From Septoria linicola (lineage: Eukaryota; Ascomycota; Dothideomycetes; Mycosphaerellales; Mycosphaerellaceae): a stretch of 64,000 bases of DNA. This document shows positions 32,537 through 41,450 of this stretch, in pieces. The translations under genes were made by a program, and so were the position numbers. The number at the start of each line of letters is the position of its first letter. Positions within the stretch are counted from its first letter, which is position 1. Where the stretch lies: NCBI GenBank assembly GCA_024114885.1, contig CP099420.1:2604001-2668000 (forward strand). Direction: 5' to 3'. A model generated the notes under the pieces. The model did no database searches. It had not been told where the DNA came from and was given only the letters and a program-made list of their open reading frames with translations.

Positions 32537-33196
32537 TCAAGCGGGCCTAATCATGAACAAATTGCGATACAAAGTCGCCTTCACCCTCTCATTGTCAATC
32601 AATGTATCCACACGACCTGCCTCTCGAAATCCGGCTCGCTCGTAGAGTGGCACAGCATCAGGTGATGCCTCGAGGAAGCACTCTGTACCTTCTGCATCTG
32701 CCTTGTCAAGCCCATACTTCATCATCAGCGACCCGGCACCTCTCCCTTGATAAGCAGGAGCCGTGGCGAGAATCTCGAGATCTACACCATGGTCAGACAC
32801 ACATCTAGCGCACCAACACAACTGTCACTCACACCAATGTCCTCTCTTCCCCATCAAATCCCTGTGCGCCCTTGCCCAAGCTCCAAACGTCTCATCACAC
32901 AGCTCGGCATCAGCTTCGGCAGGCCACTCTGGTAGACTGACATCCGGCTCAATACCAGGCTCTGGTTCTTGCCACTTGGCGAAACCTGCGATCTCGCCAC
33001 TTTCCTCTAACACGGCTTTGAGCCACTGGGCCCCGGGCTCGTGCAGCTCATCCTTGATCATGTTCTCCCACCAGGCGCGTATGTCGGGTGTCCGGGGCCA
33101 GCATCCGAGGGAATGTGCATTCTGAAATGCTGCGAAGTAGATCGTGACGCATTGCGGTACGTCTAACTCTTGCAAAGGAAGCAGCGTGAAGGCCAT
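32537..33196 (-). CDS. GNAT family N-acetyltransferase
   Basis: Two exons, 32833-33196 and 32537-32781, flank a 51-nt intron (gtgagt...gtgtag) and give 202 aa. Splicing at the GTGAGT donor produces the smooth reading RGHWYLEILATAPAYQGRGAGS. That contains the acetyl-CoA-binding Q-x-x-G-x-G/A motif (QGRGAG). The N-terminal half has the strand-helix start of the fold (FTLLPLQELDVPQCVTIYFAAF) and the end has a typical LYERAGFREAGR segment. The acceptor is not predictable; fungal proteins of this subtype are unassigned. I chose the ATG at 33194-33196 because the fold begins right after it. In-frame ATGs at 33257-33259 and 33284-33286 would add about 20-30 residues without homology. Its stop is 18 bp from the stop of the P450 gene, so the two transcripts must overlap in their 3' ends. 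Confidence 0.9.
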
Positions 33197-33354
33197 GTCC
33201 GCGCGGCTATGCGATGCTAGTCGAAGAACGTTGAGCAAGCCATGTGGAATATAGCTCATGGCTGACACGGTGTCCAAGAGCAGCATAGTATCAGTGGAGC
33301 TGACTAATCGTCAAGTGTGGTGCTCCACATGTGGTTCTCATTCTGCTTTGACCT

Positions 33355-33906
33355 TCACTTGTTTCGCAATGCATCTTGTGATCGTCGTGTAGCATCTCTG
33401 ACAGCTTTCTCAATATCGGAATACAGCCGATCCTGTTCGAAGCGCAATTCATCGACACTTCGTGTTGATTCGATAGGCACATAATTGGCTTTAGTACTTT
33501 GAAACCGCTCACGCCTCTGCTGCAGGGCGAGCTCAGCCGCGCGGGCTTCCTTCTCACAGTCTCGTGTCGACACCTTCGTCTCGGTCTTGTACTGGGATTT
33601 GGGCTTTTTGGGTGAGGACTTGGTGTCTGGTTTGGTGTTACGAGGCCTTTGTTGGTGGCTACTGCCTCTCCAGAACGACTTGATAGACCATTTTCCGTCT
33701 GCTGTATCCACTTTGCTCGAAGGCCGTCGATCATGCACACTGTCCCGACGTAGACGTGATCCGGAACGAGAGCGGGAGCAGGATTCGGAACTGCGATGCC
33801 AATGAGCGTTGGAGACGTGATGCAAGACTTTGTCTCCAGTGCTGGTCTCTAGTAGTGCATTGACGCCCTCTCCGCCGAGCTCAAGAAAGTCATCGTTGAC
33901 AGGCAT
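33355..33906 (-). CDS. Hypothetical basic, disordered protein
   Basis: One exon, 183 aa, from the ATG at 33904-33906. The first 30 residues are hydrophobic/acidic (DDFLELGGEGVNALLE). The middle (35-110) is Arg/Ser/Lys rich, with KPDTKSSPKKPKSQYK. The last 70 residues form a charged helix-like region (EKEARAAELALQQRRERF, DELRFEQDRLYSDIEKAVRDA). I do not recognise the family. The frame is much longer than chance neighbours and ends in a helical heptad-like pattern, which supports coding. It could be a nuclear or cytoskeletal accessory protein, but no function can be assigned. It lies 158 bp upstream of the GNAT start, on the same strand. Confidence 0.6.
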   Translation of the reverse strand: MPVNDDFLELGGEGVNALLETSTGDKVLHHVSNAHWHRSSESCSRSRSGSRLRRDSVHDRRPSSKVDTADGKWSIKSFWRGSSHQQRPRNTKPDTKSSPKKPKSQYKTETKVSTRDCEKEARAAELALQQRRERFQSTKANYVPIESTRSVDELRFEQDRLYSDIEKAVRDATRRSQDALRNK

Positions 33907-34510
33907 GTTGTTGCTTGGTCAAATGCTTGGCACAAATTGGCTTCTCTGACGAAACTGTCGTGGGATGATCCCTGTCGAAAACAACGGTAGCGATAGTCGT
34001 GCCTGACTGCTGCGCGGAGAGGTGTCGGCAAATATATGTTCGCTTGTCTACCATCAATCAACAGCTCTTAAACAGGAACTGCACTCTATCGAAATCAGGA
34101 TTGTCGTCGCTCGAGGTGGGCATGATGACACAGTCAGGACTCAAAAAGTTGGCTGAGAGGCTCGCTTGCGACGCATGCAAAGCCACCCATAAACGCCACA
34201 GGAAAAGTTGGGGCGCTTCTTCACGAAAAGCAACGATAGCACCAGAGCGGAACATCGCGAAGAAAAATGCACTTTCACATCGATTGTGGTTGTGACGAAT
34301 GGGTGTCGTGCCGTGTTCGCTCAATGCTACAGCACCTGACAATCTCGAGGTGTTCCGTGTGTGCATAATCCGTATCTTCAGCCATGCGTTCTTCGAAGTG
34401 AGATAGCGGCATCGAGAACCGCGATGAGGACTTGTACCGATCTTGGTTCCTGATGGTTACATGATACTGCCCCAAGCCCGTCAGACCGCCATTCTCGCAG
34501 AAGGAGTCTG
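33907..34510. other. Intergenic, upstream of the unknown basic gene and 3' of the RBR remnant
   Basis: About 600 bp. The minus-strand frame that continues from the RBR gene after its second frameshift runs on to a stop at 34275-34277 without homology, so I treat it as readthrough. Nothing else is seen. Confidence 0.5.
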
Positions 34511-36543
34511 TCAAGACACTGGCGGATCGAGCAGTCCTTGGAAGCGAATTTGCGACTCTCTGGTGTCTCCGCGTACAGCCAGCTCGTATGCGTCGATGAC
34601 TGGTGCTAGGGAGCGCGTTCGCCTGCCTACCGCGCTCATCTTGCCTAAAACTTGTATCCTCTCGGATCGCGGCCAGAAGTTCCACATACCGGGGATGTGC
34701 TAAGTTGTGTCTGCCGTTGACCGGGAGTCAGTACTGTTTTAGATTTCTCGTGGAGCTTCTGCCAGAGGGCGTACTTACAGCGTGTCTGCAAATTCCTGGG
34801 ACTCCCTAAGGACTCGATAGCTTCGAACGTATCTTTCTGTCCCCAGGTCTAGTAGAACACACAAGTCTCTCATACGGAGAATCCATATATGAGCCAGATC
34901 TAGCGGCAGCAAGCGGAAGACCTCTTGTATGGCCAGCTGATGGCGATAGCGTATTCGACCCAGAACACTATTGGCTACTTCCTTCAGATTCTGCTCGCCA
35001 TGCCAAGCATCGTTGTAATGAGACAAAATCGGCAGCATCGTGATAGGAGCCAATCTCTCCAGCCCGATGTGGATTATTCTCTCTTTGATCGCACGATTTG
35101 CAGCAATAGCAGCTGGCCGGAGATGATATAGAGGCCGACCATCTGGAGCACGGAGATGCGCAACGTGTACCTCAAGTTCTTCTGGCAGGATGCCTAGGAG
35201 CGAGTACCACGGATCAATCGGCAGTCTACTTCGAGAAAACGTTCGAAGCGTCTTGAGTTCGTTCTGGACCTTGAGCATGCGCTGGTACTCCGTGCTGCTA
35301 GCGATTGGCGCATTCTCCCGACGCCTTCTCTCTGCTTCCATGGCCTCTTCTCTTCGAGCGTTCTCAAGTTGCCTCCGTGCCTCGTCTTCTATTCGTTGTC
35401 GTTCGTTCCGGATCAGTTGTTGCTCGTCTCGGACTCTCTGAGCCTCGCGATTTGCCGCAGCTCTCTCCTCGGCGGCCTCATAGCGCCTGATGGCAGCATC
35501 AGTATCATGGATGGCGCTACGAGAACATGCGAAGCCGAATCTCGGGAAAGGGCTCCCGGTTTGCCAATGTCTGCTGAAATGTGTCGCCTCGGTTCCACAG
35601 ATGAAGCAAAACTCAGTGCGGCATAGTCGACACTTCATGTGGTTACAGCCATCCCGCAGAGCTATCTTGACCTGACACGTTTCTTTTGGACACTCCTGGT
35701 AGTCCCTACCGCGTATCAGGCCTCTGAAGGGATCTTCGTCCGCATCGAGCTCACACTTGTGAGCGCGCCGTCTAGAAAGTACTTTCGAGCATTTAGTGCA
35801 GATCTCGGCTACGCACTTAGTACATTGTACTATTCTTCCTTTGTGTTGTGCGACATCTCTAGTCTGGCCATACACGTCCAGGATGCTGCCATCGAGATTA
35901 CTCGATCCGTCGTAGAGTGCGAGGGACTGCTGTGCTGCGATCTGGTTTACGAATGTCAGCTCTGCGACAAATGCTGGGTCTGCACGCAATTGGCGGCATT
36001 CCAATATGCGGCCAAATGACTGCGAAAGTGAAGCTTCGAGATCTTGGAGCTTTGTTGCTGATGGCAAATCTGCGATCACCACGACATGCGGTGGTGGGAT
36101 CGTAGTCCGAAGCGCTGTCTTACTGCCGATAAATGTACCACAGCAGTGAGTGTCCTGAGATGAAGGTCTCGCACCGGGAGCGGGGCCTCGTACTGGTGGC
36201 GTTTGCACTTTTCCCGTGCAGTACAGCCTGTCTTGAACCCCAGTGCGATATTCTGGAAGTTTTGCATTCCACCTCGCAAGTAGGTCTGGAGTTACGTGGT
36301 CAAGGTAATCTTCAATGGTCAGCTCATGCCCGCCCCAGGTTACTGGATAATTTGTTTCGTTTGCAAGTGCCTCCTCGAATTGTGGCAAGATGCCGCTCTT
36401 GTAGCACTTGACGCATAAGTTGCTATCTTGTATGACGACTGGACATCTATGTGATCCTCGCAACAGCATACACAATTGAATATCATCCGCTGTGCTTTTG
36501 CCGCCAGCGCAGTTTTGCTGGAACTTGACTTGGCCATTGGCAT
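34511..36543 (-). pseudogene. RBR (IBR/RING2) ubiquitin-ligase-like gene with RRM-like insert, frameshifted
   Basis: RBR ligases pass ubiquitin through a RING2 cysteine. Three pieces can be followed by comparison with the paralogue at 41451-43014. The start (ATG 36541-36543) encodes MPMAKSSSS and the zinc half-site NCVCCCEDHIDVQ. Near 36424-36446 the homology passes to another frame, as if one base were missing. That frame carries CVKCYKSGILPQFEEAL, an RRM-like domain (about 35870-36095, VVVIADLP and FVAELTFV strands), an IBR-like Cys cluster, and the RING2 segment ECPKETCQVKIALRDGCNHMKC with its expected catalytic Cys (codon 35645-35647). A coiled coil rich in Arg/Glu follows. A 68-nt intron (34711-34778, gtaagt, tactgac branch, cggcag) leads to LHNLAHPRYVELLAAIRE. 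A second shift near a CCC run at 34609-34611 then restores VIDAYELAVRGD and a stop at 34511-34513. Either a decaying gene or sequence errors. Confidence 0.7.
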
Positions 36544-36874
36544 TTTCGAGCGGCCCGAATCGAGTGTAGATAGCGCTCCAAGTGTGTGAAGCTGGAGCGA
36601 GTTGTGGTAATGCAGCGAATCGGCACAGATGCAGAAGGCTTACACAAGTCCACGCAGACCCGCGGCCACATCAAAGTCTAATCGCGGTGGTGGGAAGCGA
36701 TTAATCACAGAAAATCGTCCTCGTCCTCGTCAACGTCGTTGTTCGTCGTGCGTGTTGTGTGTACCACAGTGGTCGGCTGCGAGGACACTTCTAATACTTC
36801 ACGCCAAGTTGTCATCGGTGAATTCGAGACAGCGACAACAAATCACATGTCTTGCAACCAAACTTTTCTCAGAC
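36544..36874. other. Intergenic, upstream of the RBR gene
   Basis: A 331-bp gap between two minus-strand genes. No supported feature is seen. Confidence 0.5.
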
Positions 36875-37699
36875 TCAGTAAGACTTTGTCTCCCAGTGCA
36901 CTTCGAAATCGCGTGCTGTGTGATTCCTAAGCTTCCAGCCTTGCACCTTGACGTTGTCCCACTCGAGAGCCTCGCAGCTCAATGTGCCCTGGAATTTCTC
37001 GCAATTGTTGCTTGCGAAGACTAGATAGCCTTTGTCAGTCATAACGGCCTCGCTGACCGGGACTTGATCGCCAAGCCTGTCGCCGCCCTCAGACGGCGGA
37101 CTCTGCCTACGATCAGACAACGCAGCCAGTATTTGGCCCTGCCACTTCATCCAGAACTTCGGGCTGCGGAAGCTGTTTTTCTCAAATTCCTTATAGCTAC
37201 GCTCCTCGCGGTCCTCAGCCTCCACGCCGGTATGCTCTTCTTCCTCTGCATCTCCCTCTCCTGCCTCCTCTTTCGCCCCCTCTCCTGCCAAGCTGTCGTC
37301 GAGACTTTGCCTCTCAATGCCTACTTCCGCATCAACGCCCGCATTCTCAGTGTCACTCTCGACCTCCTCTTGAAATTCGAAGCTACGCACAACCGCCTTC
37401 ATGGTCTTTCTGCTCCCCGTCAGAAGCACAGTGCCGTGAAGTACTTCAGGCAAGAAAAGTTCTCCCACCAAAGCATTGCCCGCTTCGTTCAAATGGTAGA
37501 CCTCCAGCTTGCCAATACCGGTACTACTGCCATTTTCTTTGACCAGCTTGCCGGCAGCATGGCATTTGACTTCGTAGGTTCCCAACGTCTTCTGCACATC
37601 GAAGCCACCATTGCTCTTTCCGCCCTTCCCTCGACCATGTTTGCCGACCCGATTGTGCAGATGCCTGTTGGTAAGTGCTGCTTCCTGCCAGTCATCCAT
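36875..37699 (-). CDS. Hypothetical protein with acidic centre
   Basis: One exon, 274 aa, from the ATG at 37697-37699. Residues 10-30 are basic and Gly rich (GKHGRGKGGKSNGG). Residues 35-110 look like a small beta-rich domain (LGTYEVKCHAAGKL, IGKLEVYHLNEAGNALVGELFL, HGTVLLTGSRKTMKAVVRSFEF). Residues 115-165 are strongly acidic, and the C-terminal 100 residues resume a beta pattern (GYLVFASNNCEKFQGTLSCEALEW). The two flanking halves look like one domain interrupted by an acidic loop. I do not recognise the family. It lies inside the RBR/HeLo cluster, on the same strand as the left RBR gene, 331 bp upstream of that gene's start, and is divergent from the HeLo-like gene. Confidence 0.62.
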   Translation of the reverse strand: MDDWQEAALTNRHLHNRVGKHGRGKGGKSNGGFDVQKTLGTYEVKCHAAGKLVKENGSSTGIGKLEVYHLNEAGNALVGELFLPEVLHGTVLLTGSRKTMKAVVRSFEFQEEVESDTENAGVDAEVGIERQSLDDSLAGEGAKEEAGEGDAEEEEHTGVEAEDREERSYKEFEKNSFRSPKFWMKWQGQILAALSDRRQSPPSEGGDRLGDQVPVSEAVMTDKGYLVFASNNCEKFQGTLSCEALEWDNVKVQGWKLRNHTARDFEVHWETKSY

Positions 37700-38710
37700 G
37701 CTGTCCGTTGTGTAGACTTCGATACATAATAGAGATGTCGGAGACTGATGTCAAGGTGTTATGAAACACCTCAATGGCACACGCGTCATTGATACTTCTC
37801 CTCGCTAACTACCTCCTAGAGTGGTCGTCGTGATGCCTGGCAGCATGATATTGCCACGACAGGTACATCTTGTACCTACCTCGCTGAACCGCGAATGATC
37901 TTCAAAGGTGATCATATCAGAACGAATTGATACCTTGAGCATTGATGCGACAACAAGATGACAAGAGCAGACCGCGGTTCAATGAAACTTGGTTGAGCTT
38001 CTTCGATCTTGGCAGACTGGACTTGGGACGTGCCTGGTCCCGAACTCAAGACGTCTTCTGCCTCCAGCATCGTTCTTGTGATTACGCCCTGTCCTTTCAT
38101 GTTGGTCATATGTCCTCCAATAAGTCATCATCTTCACTGCCTCTCGAAGGAAGTCGTCCTGCAAGACACCTTGGTGCAACACCGTAATGGACAAACTCTG
38201 TCCAATGATCACCCCACGTGCTGCTCCCATGCCTGATCGGAACAGTGCTCAATGTGGGAAGCTTGCGACCGCAGGGTTGAGCGCATGGTAGAAAGCAGTC
38301 GAGACACTCGCGTGGCTTAAGTTAGAGGATCTATTGCTCCCGTGATAGAAATCGGTGCCGTTCGGGCTGTGTAGCAAAGCAGCAACAGCTTGACCGGCGT
38401 GTACTGTAGGTTCTACTGTAGGCACTACATCCAGCTCACGATCACGCAGTCGACATTAAAGCTGTCTGGGAGCCCATACTACCTTCGTCCGAGCTTGTCC
38501 GCTGAGAACGAGCACCAAAGGCTTGATAGTATGCCATCGGACTCTTCCCCTTTACTGAGCATCGTACCTAGGAATTGATCTGGACTGCGGCCTGTGTCTG
38601 GTCAATGAACTGACCAGACACTGCTCTGGAAAGCGCATAGTGAAGCGTACTCGGTAGCCTCGGACCACGATCATAGTCCTAGACATCTGTGAGCCGAACA
38701 CTCGCCGACT
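37700..38710. other. Divergent intergenic region inside the RBR/HeLo cluster
   Basis: A 1.0-kb upstream region shared by the unknown acidic gene and the HeLo-like gene. Short frames on both strands lack recognisable motifs. Nothing else is seen. Confidence 0.5.
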
Positions 38711-41098
38711 ATGGCATTCCAGCCACTGTCTGTCGGCGACATCCTTATGCTGTCGCAGACAGCGTGGAAGATTGGCAGAGCATTCAATAATGGGAAGAAT
38801 AACGCGCCTGCCGAGTTTGCAGAAGTGGAAAGAGAGTCGAACAGCCTCAGTGAATCTCTCAAATTGGTTGCTGAAACATTGCATGAAGACAATAGCATTC
38901 TATCTCTCGCAGATATTAAAACGAAGGAGGCGGTGAACACAATCCTCGAGTCTGCACACAAGACGCTCGAAGACCTCGAGAGCTTTGTAGATCGATATCA
39001 GGTCATAAAGAAGATGGACACGGGCCATGGCGGATTTGTCGTCGAGCGAAGCTGGAGCTCTGTGGTGCTCGCAAACTACCGCACGTTTAAATGGACTACC
39101 GAAGGCGGCGACATTCAGGCGCTGCGGAACATGCTACAAATGCATGTGGACTGCATAAATTTGACGATGCAGGCCCTGCAGTCTCGGTCGCTGGCGAGAC
39201 TGGAGAAGACGGTTGTCCCCATGGCGGAGAATGTGGCGTCTATCCACGATTCGCTCACTGGAGACCTAGGTCCAAAAATTAACGATGTCCATGAGGTGAT
39301 TATGGCGATCGTGAGCAGCACGCCCTCTCTCGAGGCCAGAAGCCGTAAGATCGAGTCGGGTCATATCCGAGATAGCGCAAGCACATCCAGCTCCTCTGTT
39401 TCAGACAGACCTTTGAGCTGTGCCGAGGGAAGATTGCTGGAGGCGCCTCAGCCGACTGCGAAACACGATCGGACTTCACTTGGTCAGAATCGCAAAATGG
39501 GAAAGGCGCCTGTGCGCTCTAGCGCAACGGCTAGACTGGCTTCAAACGAAGAATTTCTTGACTTCGGCGAGGAACACCAGGCCCGAACTGTGGAGTGGGA
39601 TTGCGTGGCAGGCTCTCCAGAGAAGGAGAGAGGCAACATTAGCGACAGCAAAGCTTTGTGCGCTTCGCCAAGAGATAGTGCATACGCAGGGGAGGAGTCA
39701 TCTCGGCGAGCATCGTGGCGCAGGGAGTCTGCGACTTTGCCCGCGCTCTTTAAGACTGTAGGAGATGACCATTCGGCTTCTGTTGGTAGTAGTCCTGATC
39801 TCGAAGACGAGATAGAAGACTTCGCGCCCCCATTGCCGCTGAAAAGTACCAGGAGACGGCCGCCGCCTCCACCTCCTGTGAGAACTCCGCCGGAGCCCCG
39901 AATGCACTCCCAGCTTCTGCCTCCGCCTGCCATGGATGCTTACGAGGGCCCTCATCCGGTAGCAACGCCCTCCACAATACTTTCGGCTCTGCAAAGGACG
40001 AGAAGTGACGTCGATGAACGAACACAGTTAGCAAGATTCGCGGTGAAAATCCCGCACCGGCAGACAATCCAGCTGGAAGCACACGGCAAGAATGACGGAC
40101 AGAAGTTCGAGAAGCAACTCTTGCGCAATGCTGCCATTCTGTGCGATGTGCGTGGCCGTCTTGTCGAGTTCGCTCATATAAACGCAGAAATCACAGACGA
40201 GCGTTATAAAATCGAAATGAAAGAAGCTTGCAAAGAATGTAGGATCTGTGTTATCAGGAAAAGAGAGAATCGCGAGCATGGAGGCACCAGAGTTGTTACT
40301 TCTGTTTGGAGTCTAGCAGATGATCACGAAAGTCGTCTGCAGCAGAAGCTATCCGAGTTCCAAGAGACTGTGCCTTACTGCTCGTGCTTCGAGCCTGAGA
40401 AAGTCTCCCTCCAAGCGACTGATGAAGCTGAGATCTCGCTCAAGTTCCATACAGAAGAGTGGGGAGCTATGTTGAAAGACGAGAAGAAGACAAACTGGGT
40501 GAACTACTACTTCGCTACCGAAGCAGATGCTGTCAGTTTCCAGTCCGCCGTCTTTGGCCGGACGCTCCTAGGCTCTTTCCGCACCACGAAAACTACAGTG
40601 ATCCATGAAGGCCTCAAAGGAGCTTTCGCGTTCGAAGAGCAGTTCGCTAACATCGAAATGCTGCGTCTCTGGGAAGAGGATGGTGTCGAGACTCCTGGTG
40701 CAGCAGGTGGCGTCATGGCATTGATGCATATTTCCAGTAATTTTGGCGAAGGCTGGGCACGATGGTGGATAAACAATAGCCGCCAGCACGTCCGAATCAA
40801 AGAGGACGGTAGCAAGCATGCCCGTGTGAAGGGCATAGACGTCACAGTGGTCAGGCCAGGCGCAACAGCTCGGCAAGCACAGCGTGCGAGGAGTGCAAGC
40901 TTGGGCATCGCAGCGCCGCATTCCAAAGCAGCGGAAAAGGATGCAGTACTGAAGAGGGTCAACGGAGTGAAGATAGAGTTCAAAGAGCAGCAGGAGAGGA
41001 TCCGATTTGTGAAGGCTGCAAAGGAGGCACAAGGGCGTTCGATGCCGTTACCGGAGTGTAAGTTTGCCCTCGAAGGCAGACCCCAAGGAAATATTTGA
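38711..41098 (+). CDS. HeLo-like N-terminal domain protein without NACHT
   Basis: A single exon encodes 795 aa. Residues 1-210 match the fungal N-terminal domain of STAND proteins (HeLo-like). They open with a hydrophobic helix (FQPLSVGDILMLSQTAWKIG) followed by amphipathic helices (AEVERESNSLSESLKLVAETL). In fungal NLR-type proteins this helical bundle is the effector or signalling part and sits in front of NACHT or NB-ARC. Here no P-loop follows. Instead come a Ser-rich linker, a proline tract (RRPPPPPPVRTPPEP near residue 385), and a C-terminal 350 residues with two beta-rich, PH-like stretches (RLVEFAHINAEI to TSVWSLADDHESRLQQKL; WVNYYFATEADAVSFQSAVFG to TTKTTVIHEG) plus a basic end. The downstream modules are not recognised. 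Anchoring or cell-death roles are inference. Between two RBR-like genes. Confidence 0.8.
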   Translation: MAFQPLSVGDILMLSQTAWKIGRAFNNGKNNAPAEFAEVERESNSLSESLKLVAETLHEDNSILSLADIKTKEAVNTILESAHKTLEDLESFVDRYQVIKKMDTGHGGFVVERSWSSVVLANYRTFKWTTEGGDIQALRNMLQMHVDCINLTMQALQSRSLARLEKTVVPMAENVASIHDSLTGDLGPKINDVHEVIMAIVSSTPSLEARSRKIESGHIRDSASTSSSSVSDRPLSCAEGRLLEAPQPTAKHDRTSLGQNRKMGKAPVRSSATARLASNEEFLDFGEEHQARTVEWDCVAGSPEKERGNISDSKALCASPRDSAYAGEESSRRASWRRESATLPALFKTVGDDHSASVGSSPDLEDEIEDFAPPLPLKSTRRRPPPPPPVRTPPEPRMHSQLLPPPAMDAYEGPHPVATPSTILSALQRTRSDVDERTQLARFAVKIPHRQTIQLEAHGKNDGQKFEKQLLRNAAILCDVRGRLVEFAHINAEITDERYKIEMKEACKECRICVIRKRENREHGGTRVVTSVWSLADDHESRLQQKLSEFQETVPYCSCFEPEKVSLQATDEAEISLKFHTEEWGAMLKDEKKTNWVNYYFATEADAVSFQSAVFGRTLLGSFRTTKTTVIHEGLKGAFAFEEQFANIEMLRLWEEDGVETPGAAGGVMALMHISSNFGEGWARWWINNSRQHVRIKEDGSKHARVKGIDVTVVRPGATARQAQRARSASLGIAAPHSKAAEKDAVLKRVNGVKIEFKEQQERIRFVKAAKEAQGRSMPLPECKFALEGRPQGNI

Positions 41099-41450
41099 GA
41101 AAGCGCTGACCTAGATCGATGGCGAAAGTGTAGTATGACTTTGCGAAGCATTATTGGGCTTCTCGATGTCGGCCTTGGTCGTGCACAGGCTGCAGGCGAG
41201 CTATTGCTTGATCGAAGCTGCCTTGAGTGCAGGAAACGTGGTCGAAGACAGGGATGAACTCCAGTAGAAAGCGAGAAACCCGTTGTGCGATCCAGTCCTC
41301 TCCTCCGTTTCTGGAAGCTTGTGCCTGCAGCTCGAATTCAAGATTTCAAGCGCGCATATGCGAGAGCTAGGAACATGTTTCCACACTCGCGTTCAACCCA
41401 CAGCACAATAATCCTTGGATGTAGCGACTTCTCTGTTCGCACCGCTGAGG
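41099..41450. other. Intergenic, HeLo-like gene / right RBR gene
   Basis: A 352-bp gap between two plus-strand genes. The RBR frame is open to 41415 but the first ATG is at 41451. Nothing else is seen. Confidence 0.55.

Noticed and set aside
34275..34510. Continuation of the left RBR reading frame to a stop at 34275
   Set aside because: Homology to the paralogue leaves this frame at about 34609 and follows another to the stop at 34511, so the rest is out-of-frame readthrough.
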